The notes under the pieces are model-generated. The model saw only the letters and a program-made list of their open reading frames with translations. It made no database searches and was not told where the DNA came from. The position numbers and the translations under genes are program-made. From Kitasatospora setae KM-6054 (lineage in GTDB: Bacteria; Actinomycetota; Actinomycetes; Streptomycetales; Streptomycetaceae), in NCBI RefSeq assembly GCF_000269985.1, contig NC_016109.1, positions 744,001-808,000 on the forward strand: a stretch of DNA of 64,000 nucleotides, given 5' to 3'. Shown piece after piece: positions 1-7,688 of the stretch (positions are counted from its first letter, which is position 1; the number at the start of each line of letters is the position of its first letter).

Positions 1-2578
1 TGAGGCGGGCGCGGGCGCCGTCCTGCGGGGTGGCGTCCGCCGGGGGGCCGGGTTCCAGTCGCCGCAGGGCGCGGGCGGCGGCGTCGGCCCCGGGGTGGGC
101 TCCGTGGGCGGTGAAGAGGTCGGCGGCCCGCTGCGCGGCGGTGCGGGCGCCGGCGCGGCGGCGGGCGCGGCGTTCGGTGTGGCTGAGGGCGAGGAGGGTG
201 CGGCCGCGTTCGAGGGGGAGCTGGCGCAGCTGCTCGGCGGCGTCGGTGAGGCGGCGGGCGGCGGTGTCGTACTGGCCGCGGGCGGCGTCGAGGAGGGCCC
301 GGGCGCGTTCGAGGGCGGGCAGGACGGAGTCCCGGCCGAGATCGGTGGCGGTGCGGTGGGTGTCGGTGAGGAGCTCTTCGGCTTCGTCGGGGCGGCCGGC
401 GGCGAGGAGCGCCTCGGCGAGGTCGGCGTGCCAGCGGAGGACGGAGGGGTCGCGGACCTGTTGGAGCGTTTCCAGCGCGCGGACCTCCTGGAGCGGTTCG
501 AGGGCTTCCTTGGGGCGGCCGGCGGTGAGCAGGAGGTGGCCGAGGGCGAAGAGGTTGCGGGAGAGGAAGACCCGGTTGTCCTCGTGCCGGGAGGCGTCGA
601 TGCCCCGGCGGGCGTGGGCGAGGGCGGTGCCGGTGCGGGAGGCGGTGCCTTCGACGAGGGCGGAGGTGTAGCAGGCGGGGCCGGGTGGCATGCCCGTCCG
701 GTCGGAGAGGGTGTGGGCGCGGCGGGCGTAGTCGAGGGCCTCGGCGCAGCGTCCGGCGCGCAGTTCGGTTTCGGCGAGGCTGCGCAGCAGGTCGACGACG
801 GCTTCGGCGTCCCCGGTCCGCTGGGCTTGGACGAGCAGGGGGAGCAGGGTGGTGCGGGCGTCGGCGGGGCGGTCGTCGAAGAGGGCGTGGCGGGCGGCGA
901 GGTGTTCGGGGGTGGCGTTGACGGGGACGAGCGCGGTGCGGGGCAGGGACAGGGCGTGTTCGAGGGTGGTGTCGGCGTCGGGGTGGCCGAGGACGCGTTG
1001 GACGCGGGCCAGCATGGTCAGGGCGAGCGCGGTGGTGGTGGTGTCGCCGGCGGTGCGGGCGAGTCGGGCGGCGCGTTCGGCCAGGGCGGCGGCCCGGTGG
1101 GGGGCGCCTTCGCTGACGTTGGCCCAGATGGCTTGGCGGAGCAGGACCTGGGCGGTCAGGTCGGGTCGGCCGGCCGCTTCGTGGATCGCGTCGGCGAAGA
1201 GTTCGTCGGCGCCGTGCAGGCGCTGTCCGCTGGCGTCGAGCAGGGCGAGCAGGGCGCCGACGCGCGGGGCGGGGCTGGTGTCGTGTTCGAGGACGAGGCG
1301 GGCGGCGGCCCGGCCGCGGGGGAGGTCGCCGCAGTGGCTGGCGTCGCGCACGGCGGTCAGGGCGCGTTCGGCGAGCAGGCCGGGGTCCTCGCGCGGGGTG
1401 CGCTGGGCGGCGAGGAGGGAGAGTTCGGCGGCCAGCGGGTGTTCGCCGCGCAGGCGGGCGTGGCCGGCGGCGCGGGCGGTGTGCCGGGCGGTGCGGGGGT
1501 CGGTGGGGTCGGCGGCGAGTGCGGTGTGGCGGTCGCGGCGGAGGCTGTCGTGGCTGGCTCCGGCCAGGCGGGCGTGCAGGAGTCGGCGGGCGGCGGCGGG
1601 GAGCCTGGTGGTGAGTTCGGCGGCGATCGCGGTGGCGGTGAAGCGCACCCGCCCGTCGGCGGGTACGGGGTCGAGCAGTCCGGCGGTCTCGGCCTGGGCC
1701 AGCAGGTGTGCGGCGGCCGGGCCGGCGAGGCGGGTGAGCAGGTCGAGGTCGGGCCGGTCGTCGAGGGCGGCCAGGGTCAGGAGTTCCCGTACGTCGTCCG
1801 GCACGGTGTCGAGCCATTCGCCGACCAGTTGGCGGGCGCGGGGCGGCAGGACGGGGTCGTCGTCGGCGGGGCGTCGGACGGTCGGCGGGCCGGGGGTGCG
1901 GCCGCCGGCCTCGGCGAGGGCCAGGGCCAGGGCGGGGTTGCCGCCGCTGCGGGTGTGCACCCGGGCGACCTCGCCGGGGGCGGGCCGGTACGGGGCCAGC
2001 AGCGCCGCGAGCTGGGGCTCCGTCAGGTGCGGGACGTGCACCGCGTACGCGTCCTCGCCGCTCCAGTGGCCTCCGCTGCCCGGCCGCCAGGTGCGTTCGG
2101 CGGTGATGACGGGCAGCTCCGGGGTCAGGCGCAGGGCCCAGCGCAGGACGGCCCGGCTGGCCGGGTCCAGCCACTGGGCGTTGTCCGCGACCAGGGTCAC
2201 GGGCGGCGCGTCCCGCAGCGCGGCGGCGGTCAGCCGGCGCAGTCGCAGGGCCGGCCCGGTGCCGTCGGGGGCGGCCGCCGGGTCGGCGGCCTCGTCCAGG
2301 GCCGCCGCCAGGTCCCGCGCGGTGGGCGACGGCGGGAGCGCGAGGGCGAGTTCGAGCAGCCCGGTGTACGGGACGCCGGCGTCCTGCGGGCCCGGGGCCA
2401 GGCGCAGGACGGGCCGGCCCAGGCGTCGGGCCAGCAGGCCGGCCGCGGTGCTCTTGCCGATGCCGGGCGGCCCGAACAGCACCACCCGGCGGGTGCCGGG
2501 CAGATCGTCCGGCACCACCGGCAGCACGGCCACGGCCGGTTCCCGAAGCTCACTCACCCACGTCGCGGAGTCTGGCAT
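1..2578 (-). CDS. LAL-type (large ATP-binding LuxR-like) transcriptional regulator, 3' end outside window
   Basis: The minus-strand frame is open from an ATG at 2578 to the window edge, giving about 859 residues with no stop. The N-terminus carries a Walker A motif (GPPGIGKST, about residue 37-45) and a Walker B-like stretch (VTLVADNAQWLD), followed by a long Ala/Leu/Arg-rich helical region of TPR type. This is the architecture of LAL regulators, where the ATPase and TPR parts precede a C-terminal LuxR helix-turn-helix; that DNA-binding part would lie beyond position 1 and is not seen. Long plus-strand open frames across the same interval are low-complexity shadows. It is divergent from the protease at 2766. 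LAL proteins activate transcription in response to a ligand or ATP state; the target is unknown. Family fairly sure, HTH inferred. Confidence 0.85.
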   Translation of the reverse strand, partial: MPDSATWVSELREPAVAVLPVVPDDLPGTRRVVLFGPPGIGKSTAAGLLARRLGRPVLRLAPGPQDAGVPYTGLLELALALPPSPTARDLAAALDEAADPAAAPDGTGPALRLRRLTAAALRDAPPVTLVADNAQWLDPASRAVLRWALRLTPELPVITAERTWRPGSGGHWSGEDAYAVHVPHLTEPQLAALLAPYRPAPGEVARVHTRSGGNPALALALAEAGGRTPGPPTVRRPADDDPVLPPRARQLVGEWLDTVPDDVRELLTLAALDDRPDLDLLTRLAGPAAAHLLAQAETAGLLDPVPADGRVRFTATAIAAELTTRLPAAARRLLHARLAGASHDSLRRDRHTALAADPTDPRTARHTARAAGHARLRGEHPLAAELSLLAAQRTPREDPGLLAERALTAVRDASHCGDLPRGRAAARLVLEHDTSPAPRVGALLALLDASGQRLHGADELFADAIHEAAGRPDLTAQVLLRQAIWANVSEGAPHRAAALAERAARLARTAGDTTTTALALTMLARVQRVLGHPDADTTLEHALSLPRTALVPVNATPEHLAARHALFDDRPADARTTLLPLLVQAQRTGDAEAVVDLLRSLAETELRAGRCAEALDYARRAHTLSDRTGMPPGPACYTSALVEGTASRTGTALAHARRGIDASRHEDNRVFLSRNLFALGHLLLTAGRPKEALEPLQEVRALETLQQVRDPSVLRWHADLAEALLAAGRPDEAEELLTDTHRTATDLGRDSVLPALERARALLDAARGQYDTAARRLTDAAEQLRQLPLERGRTLLALSHTERRARRRAGARTAAQRAADLFTAHGAHPGADAAARALRRLEPGPPADATPQDGARARL

Positions 2579-2765
2579 CGGGCCATGGTGCGCCCCCGAC
2601 GCCCCGCTGCGCCAGGACAAGGGATCGCCCTGATGTCGGCCGCCCCCGGCCTTCCCTAGCCTCATCGCCACAGCCGAGCTGTCCACGGCCGCCGGACGCC
2701 CCCCACCCCACGACGACGCCCGGCGTCCTCCTCCCCCTCAACCCCAGCTCGGCGGGAGGAACACG

Positions 2766-4970
2766 ATGTCCCGCAAGAACGCCCTCGCCGCCGCCGTCGC
2801 CGCGGCGCTCGCCCTGGGCACCCTGACCGTGGTGGCCACCCAGTCCACCGCGGCCGCCGGCACCACCGCCCGGCCCGGCGCCGGTTTCCGGGCGGTGAGC
2901 GCCGACGCCCGCGCCGAGGCGCTGCGCACCGCCGACCGGGAGGCCGCCGCCGTCGCGAAGTCGCTCGGCTTCGGCCCCGACGAGCGCCTGGTGGCCAAGG
3001 ACGTGCTCCTGGACACCGACGGCGCCCGGCACGTGCGCTACGACCGCACCTACCGCAACCTGCCCGTCATCGGCGGCGACCTGGTCGTCCACTACGACAG
3101 CAACGGCAAGGCCACCGGCTCCGACCAGGCCCACCAGGGCGCGATCAAGGTGGCGGGGGTGACGCCGAAGCTCAGCGCCTCCGACGCCTCGGCCGCGGCC
3201 GCCAAGCACGCCAAGCACGTCAGGAACGCCAAGTCCGACAGCGCGGACGGCAGCACCCTGGTGGTGTACGCGGTCGGCAAGATCCCCGTCCTGGCCTACC
3301 GCTCCACCGTCACCGGCGACGGCGAGAGCGGCCCCGCCTCCCGCGAAGCGGTGATCGTCGACGCGGCCAGCGGCGCGCCGCTCGACCAGTACGAACTGCA
3401 CCAGGGCGTCACCGGCACCGGCAACGGCGTCACCGCCGGCCAGGTCACCATCGAGACCAGCCAGAGCGGCAGCGGCTACACGCTGACCGACGCGGCGCAC
3501 GGCGGCACCATCGTCTACGACTCGTACAACAGCCCGCAGTCCAACCCGAAGCAGAACGCCCGGACGTTCTCCAAGTCGTCCAACTCCTGGGGCAACGGCT
3601 CGACTTCGAGCCGGGAGAGCGCCGCCGTGGACGCCTCCTACGGCCTGGCGAAGACCTGGGACTTCTACCAGAGCACCTTCAACCGCTCCGGCATCCGCAA
3701 CGACGGCCGGGGCGCCCCGGCGTACGTCCACGTCGACAACCAGCTGCTGAACGCCTTCTACGACGACAACTGCTTCTGCATGTCGTTCGGCGACGGCTCC
3801 TCGCAGAACGGCAACACCCCGGTCACCGCGCTCGACGTCGCCGGCCACGAGATGAGCCACGGCGTCACCGCCGCCACCGCCAACCTCACCTACTCCGGCG
3901 AGAGCGGCGGCCTCAACGAGGCCACCAGCGACATCTTCGGCACCATGGTCGAGTTCTACGCCAACAACCCGTCGGACCCCGGCGACTACTACATCGGCGA
4001 GAAGCTCAACATGTCCGCCGGCTCGCTGCGCCGGATGGACAACCCCGCCTCCGACGGGAACAGCCTCGGCTGCTGGACCTCCGGCGCCGGCCAGGTCGAC
4101 GTCCACTACTCCTCCGGCATCGGCAACCACTTCTTCTACCTGGCGGCGGAGGGCACCGGCGCGAAGACCATCGGCGGCCTCGCCCACAACGGCACCACCT
4201 GCAACAACGACACCTTCACCGGCATCGGCCGCGACAAGGCCGCCGCCGTCTGGTACCGCGCCCTGACCACCTACATGACCTCCACCACCACCTACGCCTC
4301 GGCCCGCACCGCGACCCTCCAGGCCGCCGCCGACCTGTACGGCGCCAACTCGCGGGAGCGGTACCTGATCTCCAAGGCGTGGGCCGCCGTCAGCGTCGGC
4401 ACCGCCCTGCCCGACCCCGGCACGGGCAGCCCCAGCCCGACCCCCTCGACCTCCGCCTCCGCCAGCCCCTCGTCCTCGCCCTCGTCCTCGCCCTCCCCCT
4501 CGGCCTCCCCCTCGACCTCGTCGACCCCGACCGGCAACGCGCTGGCCAACGGCACCTTCGAACAGGGCGCCGCCGGCTGGACCCAGAGCGACAACGACAT
4601 CACCAACTCCACCCTCCAGGCCGCCCACGGCGGCTCCTGGTACGCCTGGATGATGGGCTACGGCACCTCGGCGATCGAGTCGCTCTCCCAGTCGAACATC
4701 GCCGTCCCGGCCAACGGCAGCCCCAAGCTCACCTTCTGGCTCAAGGTCACCACCGCGGAGTCCGGCCCCACCGCCTACGACACCCTCAAGGTCAACGTCA
4801 ACGGCACCACCCTGGCCACCTACTCCAACGCCAACGCATCCGCCGGATACGTCCAGAAGACCGTCGACCTGTCCGCCTACAAGGGCCGGAGCGTGAAGCT
4901 GGAGTTCGCCGGCACCGAGGACACCTACCTGGCCACCGTCTTCCTGCTCGACGACATCGCCGTCGGCTGA
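2766..4970 (+). CDS. Secreted M4 (thermolysin-type) neutral metalloprotease with C-terminal beta-domain
   Basis: 734 residues. An N-terminal signal peptide (MSRKNALAAAVAAALALG, ending near an AAAG cleavage region) precedes a thermolysin-type propeptide with the FTP-like stretch RTYRNLPVIGGDLVVHY. The catalytic domain has the zinc motif HEMSH (H361, E362, H365) and the third ligand Glu at about 385 in GGLNEATSD, as in M4 peptidases. A Ser/Pro-rich linker (about 555-590) joins a roughly 145-residue C-terminal domain beginning NALANGTFEQGAAGW, which looks like a jelly-roll or carbohydrate-binding module seen on exported actinobacterial proteases. GGAGG lies 6 nt before the ATG. It should be an extracellular, self-processing protein-degrading enzyme. 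A strong hairpin follows the stop. Confidence 0.95.
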   Translation: MSRKNALAAAVAAALALGTLTVVATQSTAAAGTTARPGAGFRAVSADARAEALRTADREAAAVAKSLGFGPDERLVAKDVLLDTDGARHVRYDRTYRNLPVIGGDLVVHYDSNGKATGSDQAHQGAIKVAGVTPKLSASDASAAAAKHAKHVRNAKSDSADGSTLVVYAVGKIPVLAYRSTVTGDGESGPASREAVIVDAASGAPLDQYELHQGVTGTGNGVTAGQVTIETSQSGSGYTLTDAAHGGTIVYDSYNSPQSNPKQNARTFSKSSNSWGNGSTSSRESAAVDASYGLAKTWDFYQSTFNRSGIRNDGRGAPAYVHVDNQLLNAFYDDNCFCMSFGDGSSQNGNTPVTALDVAGHEMSHGVTAATANLTYSGESGGLNEATSDIFGTMVEFYANNPSDPGDYYIGEKLNMSAGSLRRMDNPASDGNSLGCWTSGAGQVDVHYSSGIGNHFFYLAAEGTGAKTIGGLAHNGTTCNNDTFTGIGRDKAAAVWYRALTTYMTSTTTYASARTATLQAAADLYGANSRERYLISKAWAAVSVGTALPDPGTGSPSPTPSTSASASPSSSPSSSPSPSASPSTSSTPTGNALANGTFEQGAAGWTQSDNDITNSTLQAAHGGSWYAWMMGYGTSAIESLSQSNIAVPANGSPKLTFWLKVTTAESGPTAYDTLKVNVNGTTLATYSNANASAGYVQKTVDLSAYKGRSVKLEFAGTEDTYLATVFLLDDIAVG

Positions 4971-4983
4971 CCCACCCCGTACT

Positions 4984-5023
4984 CCCGCCGCCGGGCCCGT
5001 TGTGGGACGGGTCCGGCGGCGGG
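4984..5023. terminator. Bidirectional hairpin terminator
   Basis: Arms 4984-5000 and 5007-5023 pair over 17 bp (one G-T pair) around a 6-nt loop. It sits between the convergent protease (+) and cupin (-) genes, so it can serve both. No U-tract follows, as is usual in high-GC actinomycetes. Confidence 0.85.
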
Positions 5024-5033
5024 AACCGCAAGG

Positions 5034-5573
5034 TCAGGAGGCGGTCGGCGGCGGGGTGTGCAGGCTCGGGAGGTTGACCACGATCGCCTCCTGGGTGCTG
5101 CGGGCGATCACCACGACGGCCTCGTGCTCGGGGTCGGGGTTCTCCTCGCGGTGCGGGACGTAGGGCGGCACGAAGACGTAGTCGCCGGGGCCGGTGCGCA
5201 GCCTGACCTCGACGGGTTCGCCGGACGAGTCGTCGAGGAAGACGAACTCGGGGTGGCCGCTGACCACGTGGATCGCGGTCTCCGACTCGCCGTGGTGGTG
5301 GTCGGAGGAGGCGGTGGCGGGGGCGACGTGGGTCTGGCCCATCCAGAGCTTCTCCGAGCCGACGGTGCGTCCGCTGATCGCCGCGAACCTGCGCATGCCG
5401 CCGCTCTGCGCGGTGTCGCCGTCGAGTTCGCCGGCCCGGACGTGGTGCAGCCGGGCGGCGGGGTCCTGGGCGGCGGCGTCCGGGGCGGGCAGGTGCGGGT
5501 GGAAGCCCTCGCCGGCGCAGGTGGGGGCGGTCCGGTCGGTCGCCGGGGCGGGGTGGTGCGGTGCGGCGGACAC
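5034..5573 (-). CDS. Cupin-domain protein
   Basis: Read from the GTG at 5573 (179 residues), chosen because GGGAGAG lies just upstream and because the further upstream extension is Pro/Arg-rich and runs through the intergenic region. The central part has a cupin motif 1 with clustered histidines (SDHHHGESETAIHVVSG) and a motif 2 region (GDYVFVPPYVPHREENP), enough for a metal-binding beta-barrel. The substrate cannot be read from the sequence. It is divergent from the Rrf2 regulator at 5787 and may share its control region. A cytosolic dioxygenase-like or sensing role is possible; the family call is firm, the function is not. Confidence 0.8.
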   Translation of the reverse strand: MSAAPHHPAPATDRTAPTCAGEGFHPHLPAPDAAAQDPAARLHHVRAGELDGDTAQSGGMRRFAAISGRTVGSEKLWMGQTHVAPATASSDHHHGESETAIHVVSGHPEFVFLDDSSGEPVEVRLRTGPGDYVFVPPYVPHREENPDPEHEAVVVIARSTQEAIVVNLPSLHTPPPTAS

Positions 5574-5786
5574 GGGCTCTCCCGGTGGTGGTGGCGGGTG
5601 CTGGCGCGGGGGCGCCGCGCGGACGGCGGCGGGGGTGCCGGGAACACGTCGGCGGGGTGCGCGGATCGTGGGGAACGCTAGGCGCGGCCCGAAAAGGATG
5701 TCAAGAGGTGTCTTTTCGTCCGGGGGTGGCGGCGGCCGCTCCGGCGGGGGCTTGATGATCGCCCGGCCCGGTGGATACTTCGGGGT

Positions 5787-6224
5787 ATGCATATTTCCGC
5801 GAAGGCGGACTACGCCGCCCGCGCACTGGTCGAACTGGCCTGCGACACCGGGCGTCCGCTCACCTGCGAGGCGATCGCCTCCTCCCAGGAGATCCCGTTC
5901 CGGTTCCTGAAGTCGGTGGTCGGCGACCTGCGCCGGGCCGGACTGGTCCGCAGTCAGCGCGGCTGCGAGGGCGGCTACTGGCTGGGCCGCCCGGCCGCGG
6001 AGATCACGCTGCTCGACGTGGTGCGCGCCGTGGACGGCGAGCTGATCACGCTCCGCGGCGAGCCGCTGACCGGGCTCGCCTACCCCGGGCCGGCCGACGC
6101 GCTGCCGGGGATCTGGCGCGAGGTCGAGGAGCGCGCCGGGGAGGTGCTGGCGGGCACCACCGTGGCCGCGCTGGTGCGCCGCTCCCGGCGCCCGGCGCCC
6201 CGGCCGCTCCCGGAGGCGGTGTGA
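5787..6224 (+). CDS. Rrf2-family transcriptional regulator
   Basis: 145 residues starting MHISAKADYAARALVELA, the typical Rrf2 opening, followed by a winged helix (IASSQEIPFRFLKSVVGDLRRAGLVRSQRGCEGGYWLG). Iron-sulfur Rrf2 proteins such as IscR carry three clustered Cys; here only the Cys in RGCEGGYW lies in the wing and the Cys triad is absent, so it is more like the cysteine/redox-type or ligand-type members. It overlaps the following DsbA-like gene by 4 nt (GTGA), so the two are co-translated. The intergenic region toward the cupin carries GGTGTCTTTT near 5707, which resembles the inverted repeat at 7281-7296. Confidence 0.9.
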   Translation: MHISAKADYAARALVELACDTGRPLTCEAIASSQEIPFRFLKSVVGDLRRAGLVRSQRGCEGGYWLGRPAAEITLLDVVRAVDGELITLRGEPLTGLAYPGPADALPGIWREVEERAGEVLAGTTVAALVRRSRRPAPRPLPEAV

Positions 6225-7168
6225 CCGGCCCGGACACGCCCCCGGCGACCGGCCTCCCGCCGGACGCGCTCCCGCCGGACGCGCTCCCGCCAGGCACTCG
6301 CCCGCCGCTGGAGGTCGTCGAGTTCACCGACCCGTTCTGCCCGTGGGCCTGGGGCTCGGAGCCCGCGCTGCGCGGGCTGCGCCGGGCGTTGGCCGGGGCG
6401 GCGGCGCACCGGCGGGTGTTCGGGATCCTCTTCGACGACGACGAGGAGCCGGCGCCGGACCCGGACGCGGAGGCCGCCTGGTACGGGGAGTTCGTGGCCC
6501 GGGTGTCGGGGCACACGGGGGCGCCGCGGGCGGCCCGGCTGCGCTGGGTGGCGGCGAGCAGCTGGCCCGCCTCGCTGGCGGCCGCGGCCGCAGAGCGGCA
6601 GGGGCCCGAGGTGGCCGAGCGGGTGCTGCGGCGGCTGCGCGAGTCGGCGTTCGTCCGGGGCGAGCCCGCCGACACGCCGGAGCGGATCGCGGCGGCGCTG
6701 CGCGGGGTGCCCGGCCTGGACGGGGCGGCGCTGGCGGCCGCCGCGGCCTCGGCGCCGGTGCGCGCGCGGGTGGCGCGGGACCGGGCGGAGACCCGGGCGC
6801 CGCGCCCGGAGGTGGTGGGGCTGCGCGGGCCGGGCCCGCACCCGGGCGGGGCGAAGGAGATCGCGGCCGGGCACCGCTACGCCCTGCCCACGCTGCTGTT
6901 CCGCGGCCCGGCGGGGTGCCGGGTGGTGCCGGGCTGGCGGTCACCGGCGGAGTACCTGGGCGCGGCGCGGGCGGTGTGCCCGGGGCTGGCCGTGGCGGCG
7001 GACGGCGGGCCCGGGCCGGCCGAACTGCTGTGCCGTTACGGGAGCCTGACCGCTCCGGAGGCGCCGGACGGTCCGCCGCCCGGCGCGGTGACGGTCGGGA
7101 CGGCGGGCGGCCCGCTGTACCTGTCGCCGCGGGAGGCCGCCGTCTCACCGCTGCTCTCCGCATCCTGA
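6221..7168 (+). CDS. DsbA-family (FrnE/SpxH-like) thioredoxin-fold protein
   Basis: 315 residues from a GTG that overlaps the Rrf2 stop by 4 nt. After a Pro-rich N-terminus come VVEFTDPFCPWAWGSEPALRG (a thioredoxin-fold first strand with a CPWA active site) and, about 200 residues on, an ALPTLLF segment carrying the cis-Pro loop. The DsbA family normally has CxxC; here the second Cys is replaced by Ala, so a simple dithiol oxidase role is unlikely. No signal peptide is seen, so it should be cytosolic, possibly a monothiol reductase, an isomerase-like enzyme or an adaptor like SpxH. Coupling to Rrf2 suggests a redox or thiol-stress role. Confidence 0.8.
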   Translation: MTGPDTPPATGLPPDALPPDALPPGTRPPLEVVEFTDPFCPWAWGSEPALRGLRRALAGAAAHRRVFGILFDDDEEPAPDPDAEAAWYGEFVARVSGHTGAPRAARLRWVAASSWPASLAAAAAERQGPEVAERVLRRLRESAFVRGEPADTPERIAAALRGVPGLDGAALAAAAASAPVRARVARDRAETRAPRPEVVGLRGPGPHPGGAKEIAAGHRYALPTLLFRGPAGCRVVPGWRSPAEYLGAARAVCPGLAVAADGGPGPAELLCRYGSLTAPEAPDGPPPGAVTVGTAGGPLYLSPREAAVSPLLSAS

Positions 7169-7204
7169 GACGTTCCGGACGCGCCCGATCCGGTCCGTCC
7201 GGCT

Positions 7205-7217
7205 TGACGGTCCGTCA
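7205..7217. promoter_or_regulatory. 13-bp palindrome TGACGGTCCGTCA (copy 1)
   Basis: A perfect inverted repeat (TGACGG-T-CCGTCA) lying 118 nt upstream of the leader peptide start. An identical 13-mer occurs at 13373-13385, ahead of the oxidoreductase block of the same locus. It looks like an operator for a dimeric regulator, perhaps TetR type; the regulator is not identified here. Confidence 0.55.
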
Positions 7218-7280
7218 CTTTCCTTCCGCTGCGCACGGATTGGCCGCGAAGCGGTGGCGCGGCCGCCCCTCGATCAAACA

Positions 7281-7296
7281 GACACCTTTTGGTGTC
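7281..7296. promoter_or_regulatory. Inverted repeat GACACC-TTTT-GGTGTC overlapping the leader promoter
   Basis: Six-bp perfect arms around TTTT, ending 2 nt before the TTGACA element of the leader promoter. A further GACACC directly follows in the -35 region. The position suits repressor binding; a single half-site with the same flank (GGTGTCTTTT) lies upstream of the Rrf2 gene. Confidence 0.5.
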
Positions 7297-7298
7297 CA

Positions 7299-7328
7299 TT
7301 GACACCGGGCCCGGCCGCCCGACAGGAT
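7299..7328 (+). promoter_or_regulatory. Sigma-70-type promoter for the leader peptide / sulfur locus
   Basis: TTGACA (7299-7304), 18-nt spacer, CAGGAT (7323-7328). The expected start site is at or within a few nt of the ATG at 7335, which would make the leader mRNA leaderless. Confidence 0.6.
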
Positions 7329-7334
7329 GGCGGC

Positions 7335-7409
7335 ATGCTTTCGACGCACCCCAACGTGGTGTGCCGGTACGTGGACTTCCGGCGCACCAGCAGCGACCTC
7401 TGTCGCTGA
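7335..7409 (+). CDS. Short leader peptide, putative cysteine-responsive attenuator
   Basis: 24 codons beginning MLSTHPNVV and ending YVDFRRTSSDLCR, with Cys codons at position 10 and at the penultimate position. It matches the form of the 'putative leader peptides' that in streptomycetes precede sulfur assimilation and transport genes, whose typical end is (H/Y)VDL-R--SALCR. Mycobacteria have leaderless Cys-encoding small ORFs that act as cysteine attenuators. The predicted start site coincides with the ATG. It precedes the ABC importer by 279 nt of C-rich DNA. Ribosome stalling at Cys codons when cysteine is short would raise downstream expression; that mechanism is inferred from the family. 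Confidence 0.8.
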   Translation: MLSTHPNVVCRYVDFRRTSSDLCR

Positions 7410-7688
7410 GCGCCCCCATTCCCGCCGGCGGACCCGACCGCCCGCGGCCCCCGGAACGCGGCCTCCCCGCGCCGCACGGCAGGCTCCGGCCGCCGTCCCC
7501 GGACCTCTCTCCCCCGGTGAACCGCCCCGCCCGCGACCGGGCGGCGGCCGCCGGCCCCACTCCCCCGCCGGTCCCCTCCGCGCCGGTGCCCCGCCGCGCC
7601 GTCGTGCCCGTTTCCCGCCGTCCGCGGCCCGTCCGCGTCGACGCCCGTGCCCGGGCACCCGCCGCGCCGTGAAAGGTGACGCCCCGTC
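7410..7688 (+). other. C-rich leader/attenuator region
   Basis: 279 nt between the leader peptide and the binding-protein gene, strongly C-rich and without a convincing ORF. Several short G-C hairpins are possible, but no clear intrinsic terminator with a U-run. The composition suits Rho-dependent attenuation coupled to translation of the upstream peptide (inference). GAAAGGTGA just before 7689 is the ribosome site of the next gene. Confidence 0.4.

Noticed and set aside
95..2659. Long plus-strand ORF of 854 residues rich in Gly, Ala, Val
   Set aside because: Shadow of the LAL regulator on the minus strand, which has Walker motifs; the plus frame is low complexity with no domain.
2550..4628. 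Minus-strand 692-residue ORF opposite the M4 protease
   Set aside because: Gly/Val/Arg antisense shadow of a gene with clear signal peptide and catalytic motif.
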